64,000 bases of DNA. It comes from CAIUPE01 sp037131735 (GTDB lineage: Bacteria; Pseudomonadota; Alphaproteobacteria; Rhizobiales; Beijerinckiaceae). A model generated the notes under the pieces. The model did not search any database. It worked only from the letters and a program-made list of their open reading frames with translations, and was not told where the DNA came from. Location of the stretch: positions 51,591 to 115,590 of the forward strand of contig JBAXQM010000006.1 in NCBI GenBank assembly GCA_037131735.1. Reading direction: 5' to 3'. The number at the start of each line of letters is the position of its first letter. Position 1 is the first letter of the stretch. Positions 1 to 8,697 of this stretch are shown here, one piece after another. A program made the position numbers and the translations under genes.

Positions 1-764
1 CCTTCAAGAGACCAAGGGCGGTAGACCATATCGGATAGAATTGTAATGCCGAGTCCGTCAGCCACCATACTGCGAACAGCTTCCACCGATGACGTATTGA
101 AAACAATATTCGGCTTGAGATCAAATTTTTGCCAATAGCGCTCAGCCGTGCGGCTCGCTTCATCAACTGTGAGCATAATATAGGGGAGTGAAACGATATC
201 AGAAAGTCTGATTGTAGAGGAGCGGAGCAAAGCGTGTTCCACGGGAAGCCAAAGGCGTCTATGGGACCGTAATAGTGTTTCGTGGGAAAGATTTTCGCTA
301 TCTTGAATATTTGAAACCAACATCACGGCGAGATCAAGCGAACCTTTGTTCAAGCCGCTCTCGATATCCTGTCGGGACATTTCAAAAATTTCGACCTCGA
401 TGTTCGGATATGTGCGTGCAAATCGAGCATAGTGACGGGGTAAAAAATAGCCTGCGACCGTGTAGCTGACGCCAACTTTTACGAATCCCGACATTGTGCT
501 CAAGGTGCTCAAAGGTGCGGTCTCAGCCGCGTTAACGGCGGCCATGATTGTCCGCGCATGTTGCAGAAATCGTGTGCCCTCCAAGGTGAGGGCAAGTCCG
601 GCATTATGGCGCGTGAACAGACTCACGCCGAGATCGGCCTCTAATTGTTGAATCGCGGTCGTAATCGCTGATTGGGCGACATTTACCTCGGTGGCCGCTT
701 GGCTAACCTGTCCACGGTCTGCCGTGGCAATGAAATAGCGGATTTGGCGGAGTGTAATGGCCAT
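1..764 (-). CDS. LysR-family transcriptional regulator (3' end cut by window edge)
   Basis: The minus-strand reading from the ATG at 764 begins MAITLRQIRYFIATADRG, a typical LysR N-terminus. A winged helix-turn-helix follows in the first 60 residues (QAATEVNVAQSAITTAIQQL, then LGVSLFTRHNAGLALTLEG). The effector-binding domain begins near residue 90 and runs open to base 1, so about 254 residues are visible of a usual 290-310. It is divergent from the liv-type transporter starting at 1072, so it probably controls that operon and may respond to the transported compound. Family assignment is secure; the ligand is unknown. Confidence 0.93.
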   Translation of the reverse strand, partial: MAITLRQIRYFIATADRGQVSQAATEVNVAQSAITTAIQQLEADLGVSLFTRHNAGLALTLEGTRFLQHARTIMAAVNAAETAPLSTLSTMSGFVKVGVSYTVAGYFLPRHYARFARTYPNIEVEIFEMSRQDIESGLNKGSLDLAVMLVSNIQDSENLSHETLLRSHRRLWLPVEHALLRSSTIRLSDIVSLPYIMLTVDEASRTAERYWQKFDLKPNIVFNTSSVEAVRSMVADGLGITILSDMVYRPWSLE

Positions 765-1071
765 CGTGCCCCGTTACCTTAGATATGGCTTCAGTAAAAG
801 CTTTATCTGATTTTCAGAAATTAGATTACAATTTTTCATATTTTACAATAGTCAGCTTCGCCTCAATCATGGGGGTAACAATAAAATCAAGGTTACGGAT
901 TGTGACACTTGGCTTGGGGGCTTTCAGGCGGCGGGTTTTAACAAGTGCACCGGCAATCAAGACATTGATCGCTGGGCGCATAGACCCCGAAAGGCATGAA
1001 ATCCACCTTTTTGCGGCGGAACAAAAGGGAATACCCGATGGTGGAGCGACAAATTAGAGCACGCATGTCGG
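765..1071. promoter_or_regulatory. Divergent control region between LysR gene and transporter operon
   Basis: A 307-base stretch separates the divergent LysR and transporter genes. Its LysR-proximal part (about 780-860) is AT-rich and contains the short palindrome AAAGCTTT near 797-804, which could be part of a LysR site. No clear -35/-10 pair could be chosen by eye. A 90-codon open frame across the region looks random in composition and I do not call it a gene. Confidence 0.4.
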
Positions 1072-1845
1072 ATGCGCTGGGGAGCGCCCGGTAACGCCAT
1101 GACCTCATCCGCCCTCACGTCAGTTGATATCTCGGTTTCATTTGAGGGCTTAAGGGCGCTGAATAAGGTCAGTTTATCCATCCCGCGCGGTCGCGTTACG
1201 GGCTTAATTGGTCCCAATGGGGCTGGCAAAACGACGATGGTTAATGTTTTTACCGGTTTCCAGGCAGCCACCCAGGGACATGTGGCTATGGACGGTCTGA
1301 CCCTTGATGCGGCGCCTGCCCACCGCATTCGTCATTTGGGCATTGCCCGCACATTTCAGTCGGGACGGTTGTTCGGCGATCTTTCGGTTCTTGATAATTT
1401 GGCGGTGACCGGCGTGGGCCTTGGCTTATCCCGTAAGGACGCCGAAGCGCGCGCGGAGGCCATGTTAGCATGGATTGGTATCTCGTCCCTTGCAGATCGG
1501 ATCGCCGGAAGCCTGCCCTATACAGACGAGCGCCGTGTGGCGATTGCGCGCGCTTTGATGCTTGAACCGAAATATCTCCTTCTTGATGAGCCCGCCGCGG
1601 GTATGTCAGCGGCCGAAGGTGATGATCTTGTTGCTTTGATACGCAGGATTGTTACAGAGATTGGTTGTGGCGTCCTTCTGATCGAACACAATATCGGAAT
1701 GGTGTTGAGGATCTGCGAGCACATCTATGTTCTCGATTCCGGCGAGATCATTGAAGATGGTGATCCGGCATCCATTAAAGCCAGTGAGAAGGTCCGACAC
1801 GCCTATATGGGCACGCAGGCCGATGCCGAAGGGGAGATCCTATGA
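1072..1845 (+). CDS. livG: Branched-chain amino acid-type ABC transporter ATPase (LivG family)
   Basis: One of two cytoplasmic ATPases of a HAAT (branched-chain amino acid/amide) importer. Walker A is GPNGAGKTT near residues 47-55, and Walker B is YLLLDEPAAG near 165-175. The C-terminal LivG-type segment GVLLIEHNIGMVLRICEHIYVLD is present in pieces. The ABC signature is unusual: the LSxGQ position reads LPYTDERRVAIARAL. The frame opens at 1072, and an ATG at 1099 (MTSSALTSVD) is an equally good start; neither has a convincing ribosome binding site. The end overlaps the next ATPase by four bases, showing translational coupling. HAAT systems also import amides and other small molecules, so the substrate is open. 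Confidence 0.92.
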   Translation: MRWGAPGNAMTSSALTSVDISVSFEGLRALNKVSLSIPRGRVTGLIGPNGAGKTTMVNVFTGFQAATQGHVAMDGLTLDAAPAHRIRHLGIARTFQSGRLFGDLSVLDNLAVTGVGLGLSRKDAEARAEAMLAWIGISSLADRIAGSLPYTDERRVAIARALMLEPKYLLLDEPAAGMSAAEGDDLVALIRRIVTEIGCGVLLIEHNIGMVLRICEHIYVLDSGEIIEDGDPASIKASEKVRHAYMGTQADAEGEIL

Positions 1846-2567
1846 GTCTCCTCACCATTGATAACATTTCAGTAAACTATGGACGCCTTACCGCTTTGCG
1901 CAATGCGAGTCTTACACTCGCAAAAGGCGAGACCTTTTTCGTTACAGGTCCCAACGGGGCAGGCAAATCGACTCTGCTCAAGGCGATTGCCGGTGTTGTT
2001 GCGCCAAAGTCGGGAACAATACATTTCGCCAATACGGATATCGGAGGACGCACACCGGAAGATATAGCGCGCCTAGGATTTTCCATGGTGCCTGAAGGCC
2101 GTCACGTGTTCGGCTCACTCACGATCGAAGAGAATTTGCGCCTCGGTGTTGGTATGCGCGACGATAAGGATGCCGCCGAGCGTGAGCTTGAAACCATCTA
2201 CAGCGTCTTTCCGATGCTCAAAGATCGTCGCTACCAAACGGCGGGCGTATTGTCCGGCGGGCAGCAGCAGATGTTGGTGATTGGCCGCGCTTTGATGGCC
2301 AATCCGCAATTGATTGCGATTGACGAGCCTTCGTTGGGTCTCGCGCCTAAAGTTATCGACGATGTCTACGCAGTTCTTTTGAAATTACGCGATACGCGCG
2401 GGCTCACACTTTTGATCGTTGAACAAAGCTCAACGCGCGCCACGATGACGGGAGGTCGCATGATTCTCTTGCGCGGCGGTGAGATTGTTCTCGAAGGGGA
2501 TGCGCGGGAATTGACAAAAGGCGACGCTTTGAAGGCCGCCTATTTCGGTTATGGGGAGCATCATTGA
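1842..2567 (+). CDS. livF: Branched-chain amino acid-type ABC transporter ATPase (LivF family)
   Basis: Second ATPase of the HAAT importer, 241 residues, the usual LivF length. It has Walker A GPNGAGKST, a fully canonical signature LSGGQQQMLVIGRAL and Walker B LIAIDEPSLGLAP, the last typical of LivF. It starts inside the ATGA overlap with the upstream LivG-like gene and ends in an ATGA overlap with the permease, so the three genes form one translationally coupled operon. It should pair with the LivG-like subunit, whose signature motif is degenerate. Confidence 0.94.
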   Translation: MSLLTIDNISVNYGRLTALRNASLTLAKGETFFVTGPNGAGKSTLLKAIAGVVAPKSGTIHFANTDIGGRTPEDIARLGFSMVPEGRHVFGSLTIEENLRLGVGMRDDKDAAERELETIYSVFPMLKDRRYQTAGVLSGGQQQMLVIGRALMANPQLIAIDEPSLGLAPKVIDDVYAVLLKLRDTRGLTLLIVEQSSTRATMTGGRMILLRGGEIVLEGDARELTKGDALKAAYFGYGEHH

Positions 2568-3481
2568 TGACCGCTCTTCTGCAGATTCTGTTTGATGCGC
2601 TAAGTTTGGGAAGCCTCTACGCATTGGGGGCAATTGGCATTGCGCTTATTTTTGGCGTGATGCGACTCGTGAATTTTGCGCATGGTGATTATATTTCGTT
2701 TTGCGTTTTTGCGCTTCTGTGGCCCTCAATCGACGCGGCAGCGATCGTTTTTGCAGGACAATTACCTGCTTATCTATTGATCCCCATTATTCTTGCCACA
2801 GGCGCTTGTTTGTCGATGCTTTCGGAAATCCTCGTGTTCCGTCGCTTCCGCAATGCTAATCCCGCAACAATGATGATTGCTTCCTTTGCGCTTGGTTTTG
2901 TCATTAAATATACGCTTTTGATGCTGTTTTCGAGCCGGCCGAAATCAATCGATTTGTGGTCTGAATTGGCGCTTCCTGTTGAAATTCTCGATGCGCGCAT
3001 TCCCCTTTTGCAGGTCATTACAATCATCATCACGGTGTTGATTTTAGCAGCACTTGTTGCCTTTTTAAAACGAACGCGTTTCGGACTTGAAATGCGGGCG
3101 GCTGCAGAAAACTTTACCATGGCACGCATGCTCGGCGTGCGCGCCAATGCGGTAATCCTACTGGCCTTTGCGATCAGCGGAATGCTCGCCGCGTCAATCG
3201 GATTAATTCTCGTCACGCAAACAGGAACGGTCGATATCCAGATGGGATCATCCGTTATGCTCGTAGCGTTCATTGCGACGGTGATTGGCGGGCTCGGCAG
3301 TCTACCGGGTGCCGTAGTTGCAGGTTTTTTAATCGGCGGCATCAGCGTATTAATGCAGGTTATTCTTCCTCTTGATGTCCGTCCCTTCCGCGATGCCTTT
3401 GTGTATGGCGCGGTCATTGTCGTTTTGATCTGGCGTCCGAATGGGCTGTTCGCGCCACGCTCCGCAAAGCAGAGGGTCTGA
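2564..3481 (+). CDS. livH: Branched-chain amino acid-type ABC transporter permease (LivH family)
   Basis: Inner-membrane permease of 305 residues. It is strongly hydrophobic, with about eight membrane spans. It carries the LivH N-terminal block LYALGAIGIALIFGVMRLVNFAHGD and the cytoplasmic loop FGLEMRAAAENFTMARMLGV that contacts the ATPases. The C-terminal stretch ATVIGGLGSLPGAVVAGFLIG is also characteristic. It overlaps the preceding ATPase by four bases and is followed two bases later by the second permease. Family call is firm; substrate is not deducible. Confidence 0.94.
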   Translation: MMTALLQILFDALSLGSLYALGAIGIALIFGVMRLVNFAHGDYISFCVFALLWPSIDAAAIVFAGQLPAYLLIPIILATGACLSMLSEILVFRRFRNANPATMMIASFALGFVIKYTLLMLFSSRPKSIDLWSELALPVEILDARIPLLQVITIIITVLILAALVAFLKRTRFGLEMRAAAENFTMARMLGVRANAVILLAFAISGMLAASIGLILVTQTGTVDIQMGSSVMLVAFIATVIGGLGSLPGAVVAGFLIGGISVLMQVILPLDVRPFRDAFVYGAVIVVLIWRPNGLFAPRSAKQRV

Positions 3482-3483
3482 CC

Positions 3484-4536
3484 ATGACTGAGCGCCCCTC
3501 TATATTTATGCGGACTCTCTCGACGCCGATCATTCTTATTATGGTGTTGGTGTTCTTTTTGGCGCTTGCGGCGCTTGTTAATTCAGGTCCCTTTAACCAG
3601 GTCGTAATCGACGCGATGGTTAAGGTGACGCTTGTTGTTGGTCTTTACGTGTTTATCGGGAATTCTGGCGTCATCTCCTTCGGCCATATTGGATTTACAT
3701 GCCTTGGTGCCTATGCCACCGCGTGGCTGACCATTCCGCCGATGATGAAAAAAATGTCACTTCCGGGTCTGCCGGATTTGATTCTTGAAACGAAATTGCC
3801 TTTTGGAGTCGCCATTGTGCTTGGCGGCTTGTTTGCCGCTCTCTTTGCTCTTGTTGTTGGTAAAATTTTGATGCGGCTTTCGGGCATCGCTGCATCAATC
3901 GCTACTTTTGCGATGTTGGCGGTGATCAATACTGTATATTCGAATTGGGAACGTGTAACGGGCGCAACGAGTTCTGTCGTAGGGATTCCGATCGTGCGCG
4001 TTGTCTGGCCGTATTTCCTTGTGGCAGCGGCAGCAATTTTGATTGCGCATCTTTATTCCATTTCGCGATCAGGTCTCGCCTTGCGTGCGGCGCGTGACGA
4101 AGCGATCGCAGCGAGTGCTTCGGGCGTAGACATTGGTCGGGAACGTTTAACTGCCTTCGTGATCAGCGCGTTTATTGCCGGCTTAGGGGGCGCTTTGTCC
4201 GCGCATTCCGTTGGCGTCGTGACGCCCGATACGTTTTATCTCAATCTGACTTTCATATGTCTCTCGATGTTAGTCGTTGGCGGGATGAACAGTCTGTCGG
4301 GCGCCGTCATGGGTGTAGTCGTTCTTTCGGTTATCATTCAGGTTTTGCGGCAATTCGAGAAAGGTGTCGATATTGGCGGATCAATATTGGCTATTCCTAA
4401 CGGATTGCAGGAGATCACCATTGGTATCGTGATGGTTGTGATCTTGATTGCACGGCCTTCGGGTTTAACTCGAAATACTGAAATTGTTTGGCGAGGGTGG
4501 CCATTCAAACGCGTTTCTGCGGCGGCGGAGTCCTGA
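3484..4536 (+). CDS. livM: Branched-chain amino acid-type ABC transporter permease (LivM family)
   Basis: Second permease, 350 residues with multiple membrane spans. The early block FIGNSGVISFGHIGFTCLGA and the loop SGLALRAARDEAIAASASGV are standard LivM features. The C-terminal VGGMNSLSGAVMGVVVL matches the same family. It sits directly behind the LivH-like gene and ahead of the binding protein, completing a conventional HAAT transporter operon. A short non-coding gap of about 50 bases with its own ribosome binding site separates it from the binding-protein gene. Confidence 0.93.
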   Translation: MTERPSIFMRTLSTPIILIMVLVFFLALAALVNSGPFNQVVIDAMVKVTLVVGLYVFIGNSGVISFGHIGFTCLGAYATAWLTIPPMMKKMSLPGLPDLILETKLPFGVAIVLGGLFAALFALVVGKILMRLSGIAASIATFAMLAVINTVYSNWERVTGATSSVVGIPIVRVVWPYFLVAAAAILIAHLYSISRSGLALRAARDEAIAASASGVDIGRERLTAFVISAFIAGLGGALSAHSVGVVTPDTFYLNLTFICLSMLVVGGMNSLSGAVMGVVVLSVIIQVLRQFEKGVDIGGSILAIPNGLQEITIGIVMVVILIARPSGLTRNTEIVWRGWPFKRVSAAAES

Positions 4537-4587
4537 TGGACAATCTGATCGCAGGATAAATGAAGTGTAACGCAAATGGAGGATAGG

Positions 4588-5778
4588 ATGAAAAAATTGC
4601 TGACCGGCGTTGCCGGCGCCACCGTTATGATGGCGGCGCTCGGCACGGGTGTCGCGAAAGCGGACGATATTGTCGTCGGCTTCGCAACGGCATCATCAGG
4701 CTTCATGCAGGCCTATGATAAGCCCGCACAAGATGCGGCTATGATCCGCATTGATGAAATCAACAAGGCCGGTGGTCTTCTTGGTAAGCAAATCAAAACG
4801 GTAGCAGCAGATACAAAGACAGATCGCGCAGAAGGTGCGAAAGCTGGACTCGAAGTGATCGATAAGGGCGCAAGCCTTGTCGTCGTTTCGTGCGACTATG
4901 ACTTTGGTGCTCCGGCCGCTCTTGCGGCGGAAGCAGCAGGCAAGGTTTCGTTCTTCCTCTGCGCCGAGTCGATCAAGGCTGGTATTCAGGGCGTAGGTCC
5001 GCGTTCTTTCTCGGCATCGGTTCTCGCTGCTGTGCAGGGCGCAACTATGGCGGAATGGGCTTACAACAAAAAGAAAGCTCGTAACTTCTATCGTCTTCTT
5101 GATACCTGGACTGAATATAACAAGGGCATTTGCGATGGCTTCGATTGGATGATGCCAAAGCTCAAGGATGCAAAGCTTGTTGGTCAGGACACCTTCAAGA
5201 ATGAAGACACCTCAATTGCTGCGCAAATCACCCGCATCAAGAGCTTGCCACAACAACCTGATGCCATCATGCTCTGCTCGATGATGCCTGGCGTCGTCAG
5301 CGCCGTGAAGCAGATCCGTGCAGCGGGCATCAAGTCGATGATTCTCAACGGTTCGGGCGTCAGCGGCGGTTACTGGCTCAATGCAACGCCGGACCTGTCG
5401 GACTTCTATGTTCCTGATCAGGGCTCAGTCTATGGCGATGATCCAAATCCTGCCGTTAACGAGTTCAACAAGAAGTATAAGGCCGCAACGGGTGGTGATC
5501 CATCGAGTCAATATGTCTATCCTGGCTATGTCATGATCGACGTGTGGGCGAAGGCTGTTGAGCGTGCGAAGACAACAGACGCTGACGCGGTTGTGAAGGA
5601 GCTCGAAAAGATGAAGGACGAGAAGACCCTGTTCGGTCCGCGCACCTTCACCGACAAGATCCATCACCAGAATCGCGGTCGTTACCTCATCACCGAAGTC
5701 AAAAACGGCAAGCCTGGCGTTGTTGATGAATGGACGATCTCTGAGCCGATTCCGGTTGAATATCTCGTGAAAAAGTAA
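4588..5778 (+). CDS. Periplasmic amino acid/amide-binding protein of the HAAT transporter
   Basis: Extracytoplasmic solute-binding protein of the Leu/Ile/Val-binding (peripla_BP_6) type, 396 residues. The start is placed at 4588 because GGAGGA lies at 4578-4583. The upstream in-frame ATG at 4576 would overlap that site. A signal peptide is visible (MKKLLTGVAGATVMMAALG, cleavage after about AKA). The mature protein begins DDIVVGFATASSGFMQAYD and contains the family repeat region AAMIRIDEINKAGGLLGKQI. A strong terminator follows immediately, so the transporter genes form one transcription unit. The binding pocket cannot be assigned by reading. Confidence 0.93.
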   Translation: MKKLLTGVAGATVMMAALGTGVAKADDIVVGFATASSGFMQAYDKPAQDAAMIRIDEINKAGGLLGKQIKTVAADTKTDRAEGAKAGLEVIDKGASLVVVSCDYDFGAPAALAAEAAGKVSFFLCAESIKAGIQGVGPRSFSASVLAAVQGATMAEWAYNKKKARNFYRLLDTWTEYNKGICDGFDWMMPKLKDAKLVGQDTFKNEDTSIAAQITRIKSLPQQPDAIMLCSMMPGVVSAVKQIRAAGIKSMILNGSGVSGGYWLNATPDLSDFYVPDQGSVYGDDPNPAVNEFNKKYKAATGGDPSSQYVYPGYVMIDVWAKAVERAKTTDADAVVKELEKMKDEKTLFGPRTFTDKIHHQNRGRYLITEVKNGKPGVVDEWTISEPIPVEYLVKK

Positions 5779-5793
5779 TCACGATTAACAATT

Positions 5794-5829
5794 GTTCCGG
5801 GCGGTCGAAGGATCGTCCGGAACTTTTTT
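5794..5829 (+). terminator. Rho-independent terminator after the binding-protein gene
   Basis: Arms GTTCCGGGCGGTC and GATCGTCCGGAAC form a 13-pair stem (two G-U pairs) with a four-base loop, followed directly by six T residues. It lies 15 bases after the stop codon. It separates the transporter unit from the enzyme genes, though readthrough could still feed the latter. Confidence 0.92.
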
Positions 5830-5871
5830 CGAAATTAAGACTGTGTTCGATGTGTTTTGAGATTTGAGAGT

Positions 5872-6234
5872 ATGACCGGTTTTAATCCTGATGCATTTTC
5901 AGCCGCTTGGAATGCCCATGACCTTGATGCGATCATGGCGATGTCGAGTGATGATTGCGTTTTTCTGGCTTCGGCAGGTTCGTCGCCGTCCGGTGCAGTT
6001 CACAAAGGGCAAGCCGCTGTTCGAGCCGCGTATCAAAACATCTTTGATACGTTCAAAGATGCCCAATGGAGCAATAGCCGGTCGACATGGATCGCAAAAG
6101 ACCGCGTTCTCACAGAATGGTGTTTTCGAGCCACTAAGGCGGATGGCACATCCTTGGTTGTTGACGGTCTTGATTTGCTTGAAATTTTTGGTGACAAAGT
6201 TCGTGTAAAAAATTCATATCGAAAATCGGTATGA
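5872..6234 (+). CDS. NTF2/SnoaL-like small protein
   Basis: A 120-residue protein with the NTF2-like cone-fold pattern: FNPDAFSAAWNAHDLDAIMA at the start, then the HKGQAAVRAAYQNIFDTF helix and an alternating strand pattern to the end. Such domains serve as small isomerases, hydrolases or ligand holders; no catalytic residues can be assigned here. The ATG at 5872 is preferred over a TTG at 5857, which would add five residues with no better binding site. It is the first gene after the terminator and lies 32 bases ahead of pxpA, so it may be the leader gene of the enzyme operon. Confidence 0.75.
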   Translation: MTGFNPDAFSAAWNAHDLDAIMAMSSDDCVFLASAGSSPSGAVHKGQAAVRAAYQNIFDTFKDAQWSNSRSTWIAKDRVLTEWCFRATKADGTSLVVDGLDLLEIFGDKVRVKNSYRKSV

Positions 6235-6266
6235 TAAAAATTTAAGGCGTTGAAGGGAGGCATAAA

Positions 6267-6995
6267 ATGGTTTCAATCAATTGCGATATGGGCGAGGCCT
6301 TTGGTCTATACAAGCTTGGCGATGATGAAGCTCTGATGCCTTTAATTTCAATCGCCAATGTGGCCTGTGGCTTTCATGGCTCTGATTTCAACCACATGCG
6401 CACAACGGTGCAACTCGCAAAGCGGCATGGTGTAAAGGTCGGTGCACATCCTTCTTTGCCAGACTTACAAGGCTTTGGTCGCCGCGAGATGAAAATTTCC
6501 CGTGAGGAAATGACCAATTGCATGATCTATCAGATTGGTGCCTTAAAAGGTTTTCTTGAGGCTGAGGGTATGGTGCTTAATCATATCAAGCCTCATGGCT
6601 CGCTTTATGGCATGGCGGCACGTCAACCCGATATTGCGCATGCGGTTGCCGATGTTGCCGATATTTTCAAAGTTCCCTTGCTTGGTATGATCAATACGCT
6701 GCATGAATCCGTCTATACTGAGCGCGGACATGGGTTCATGTCTGAATATTATGCTGACCTTGATTATTCGGATGATGGCTTTGTGATCATCAAGCGGCAA
6801 TATGATTGGAAGGATGCGACTGAAGCAGCCAAGCGCGCCGTCGAGGCGATTAAAACCGGTACGACAGTTTCTGTGAATGGTAAGACTGTAGCCGTTCGCG
6901 CAGATACGATTTGCGTTCATTCTGATTCGCCAAACGCCGTTGCGATTGCAACGGCGGTCCGCGAGGCCGTAATGCCCTATCTCACAGCAGCATGA
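6267..6995 (+). CDS. pxpA: LamB/YcsF family protein, 5-oxoprolinase subunit A (PxpA)
   Basis: A 242-residue LamB/YcsF TIM-barrel protein. Hallmarks are INCDMGEAFG at residues 4-13, IANVACGFHGSD near 28-39, VGAHPSLPDLQGFGRR near 57-72, and LNHIKPHGSLYG near 103-114. In the known PxpABC enzyme this subunit works with PxpB and PxpC to hydrolyse 5-oxoproline using ATP. Here pxpA is split from pxpB and pxpC by biotin carrier and biotin carboxylase genes, an arrangement seen in some bacteria, so a biotin-dependent variant on another cyclic amide is possible. GGGAGG precedes the ATG. Confidence 0.94.
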   Translation: MVSINCDMGEAFGLYKLGDDEALMPLISIANVACGFHGSDFNHMRTTVQLAKRHGVKVGAHPSLPDLQGFGRREMKISREEMTNCMIYQIGALKGFLEAEGMVLNHIKPHGSLYGMAARQPDIAHAVADVADIFKVPLLGMINTLHESVYTERGHGFMSEYYADLDYSDDGFVIIKRQYDWKDATEAAKRAVEAIKTGTTVSVNGKTVAVRADTICVHSDSPNAVAIATAVREAVMPYLTAA

Positions 6996-7041
6996 TGGCG
7001 CTGCTTATCTCAATAAACCTCTTCAGAAGGACCTTTTAATC

Positions 7042-7284
7042 ATGGCGACCAAAGATATTCTGAGCCCTCTGCCGGGAACATTCTACCGTAAACCCTCGCC
7101 CGATGCCGCTCCTTACAAGAAAGAAGGCGATGCGGTTAAAAAAGGCGATGTGATTGGCCTGATCGAAGTCATGAAAAGTTTCCATGAGGTCCATGCCGAT
7201 GCCGATGGCACCATTGCTTCTTTCATCGCCGAGAATGAAGAGCCCGTTATGGCTGGCCAACCGCTTATGACTTTAAACATCTGA
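7042..7284 (+). CDS. Biotin carboxyl carrier-like protein
   Basis: An 80-residue biotinyl domain. The attachment lysine lies in GLIEVMKSFHEVHADADGT near residue 47. The usual EAMKM core reads EVMKS, which I recall as common in carrier proteins next to pxp genes. It lacks the N-terminal extension of AccB from fatty-acid synthesis, which argues for a dedicated carrier. The gene sits between pxpA and a biotin carboxylase, ten bases before the latter. The inferred role is to carry carboxybiotin from the carboxylase to the PxpB/PxpC-type partners. Confidence 0.92.
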   Translation: MATKDILSPLPGTFYRKPSPDAAPYKKEGDAVKKGDVIGLIEVMKSFHEVHADADGTIASFIAENEEPVMAGQPLMTLNI

Positions 7285-7294
7285 GGATTTTTTC

Positions 7295-8671
7295 GTGGCG
7301 CGTAGAGTAAAGACACTCTTCATTGCGAACCGTGGGGAGATTGCCGTGCGCATTATTCGCGCGGCTAAGGAACTTGGGCTCAAAACAGTCCAGGCGCATA
7401 GTCTTGCTGATGCGGAGTCGCTTGCCGTTAAATTGGCTGATATTGCGGTGAATATCGGACCACCATCGGCCTCAAAATCATACCTTAATGTTGATGCCGT
7501 TGTGGCTGCCGCTGTGGCGAGTGGTGCTGACGCGGTTCACCCTGGCTATGGATTTTTGGCCGAGAATGCTCGCTTTGCAGAAGCGGTAGAGGCGGCTGGT
7601 TTGGTGTTTGTTGGTCCAACGCCGCATCAAATTCGCATGATGGGCGATAAGGTATCAGCGCTTGAAGCGGCCATTGCGGCGGGTGTTCCGACAGTACCGG
7701 GCAGTCGCGGTCGCGTTGAGACACCTGAAGAAGCTGCTAAAGTCGTTGAACGTACCGGCTTTCCCGTGATGATCAAGGCATCTGCAGGGGGCGGAGGCCG
7801 CGGTATTCGCGTAGCCAATTCACGTGATGAATTTGATCGGCTTATGCCGCAGGCGAGTGCTGAAGCCTTAGCAGCCTTTGGCGATGGTGGGCTTTATATC
7901 GAGAAATTTGTTTCAAGCGCGCGGCATGTTGAAGTGCAGGTGCTTGGTGATGGTCATGACGTCGTACATTTCTTTGAACGTGAATGTTCTTTGCAACGCC
8001 GTCGTCAGAAGGTTTGGGAAGAAGCGCCGGCAGCCATGCTTCCGGAAGATGTTCGTATGCGGCTTTGCCAATCGGCCGTGGATCTTGCCAAAGCGGTTAA
8101 TTATCGAGGCGCTGGCACAATTGAATATCTCTATGATGAGACCACGCGCGAATTCTATTTTCTTGAGATGAATACGCGCATCCAGGTCGAGCATCCGGTC
8201 ACGGAGATGATCACTGGTTATGATCTCGTTCGTGAGATGATAAGAATTTCCATGGGTGAACGGTTGCGCATGCGACAAAGCGACATCGTCATGCGGGGTC
8301 ATGCACTTGAATGCCGGATCAATGCGGAAGATCCCGCGAAAGGCTTTATGCCCGCGCCGGGCACGATTGACTCGCTCGCTATTCCCGGTGGTGCGGGCGT
8401 GCGTTTTGATACGTTGCTGTACCAAGGCTACACGGTGCCGCCTTTCTATGACTCGCTTCTCGGAAAGCTAATCGTCTGGGATGAAAATCGTGAAGCGGCA
8501 TTGGATCGCATGCAACGTGCGCTGAATGAATTGAAAATCGGTGGCCTTAAAACGACAAAGCCGCTGCATCTCGCTTTGGCGGCAGATCCGGATGTGCGGG
8601 CGGCGCGCTTTGACACACAATTTTTAGAAGCTTGGCTTGAGCATCGCGCCGCGATGCTCGAAGATCAATGA
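7295..8671 (+). CDS. Biotin carboxylase (AccC-like)
   Basis: A 458-residue ATP-grasp biotin carboxylase that starts with GTG. The N-terminal domain begins TLFIANRGEIAVRIIRAAKE. The glycine-rich ATP loop is MIKASAGGGGRGIRV (near residues 157-171), and the catalytic segment EMNTRIQVEHPVTE lies near 287-300. Length and domain order match AccC. It charges the carrier encoded just upstream. Its place inside the pxp cluster, with bioY downstream, points to a catabolic biotin enzyme rather than fatty-acid synthesis. The next frame opens four bases before its stop codon, but pxpB more likely starts at 8698. Confidence 0.94.
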   Translation: MARRVKTLFIANRGEIAVRIIRAAKELGLKTVQAHSLADAESLAVKLADIAVNIGPPSASKSYLNVDAVVAAAVASGADAVHPGYGFLAENARFAEAVEAAGLVFVGPTPHQIRMMGDKVSALEAAIAAGVPTVPGSRGRVETPEEAAKVVERTGFPVMIKASAGGGGRGIRVANSRDEFDRLMPQASAEALAAFGDGGLYIEKFVSSARHVEVQVLGDGHDVVHFFERECSLQRRRQKVWEEAPAAMLPEDVRMRLCQSAVDLAKAVNYRGAGTIEYLYDETTREFYFLEMNTRIQVEHPVTEMITGYDLVREMIRISMGERLRMRQSDIVMRGHALECRINAEDPAKGFMPAPGTIDSLAIPGGAGVRFDTLLYQGYTVPPFYDSLLGKLIVWDENREAALDRMQRALNELKIGGLKTTKPLHLALAADPDVRAARFDTQFLEAWLEHRAAMLEDQ

Positions 8672-8697
8672 ACGTAAAAAGGGGAGGGCAGAAAGAG

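Noticed and set aside
785..1057. 90-codon plus-strand frame in the LysR-transporter gap
   Set aside because: Odd composition, no ribosome binding site and no family features; it crosses the expected promoter region.
2770..3417. Long minus-strand frame antisense to the LivH-like permease
   Set aside because: It is a shadow of a strongly recognised coding frame and has low-complexity composition.
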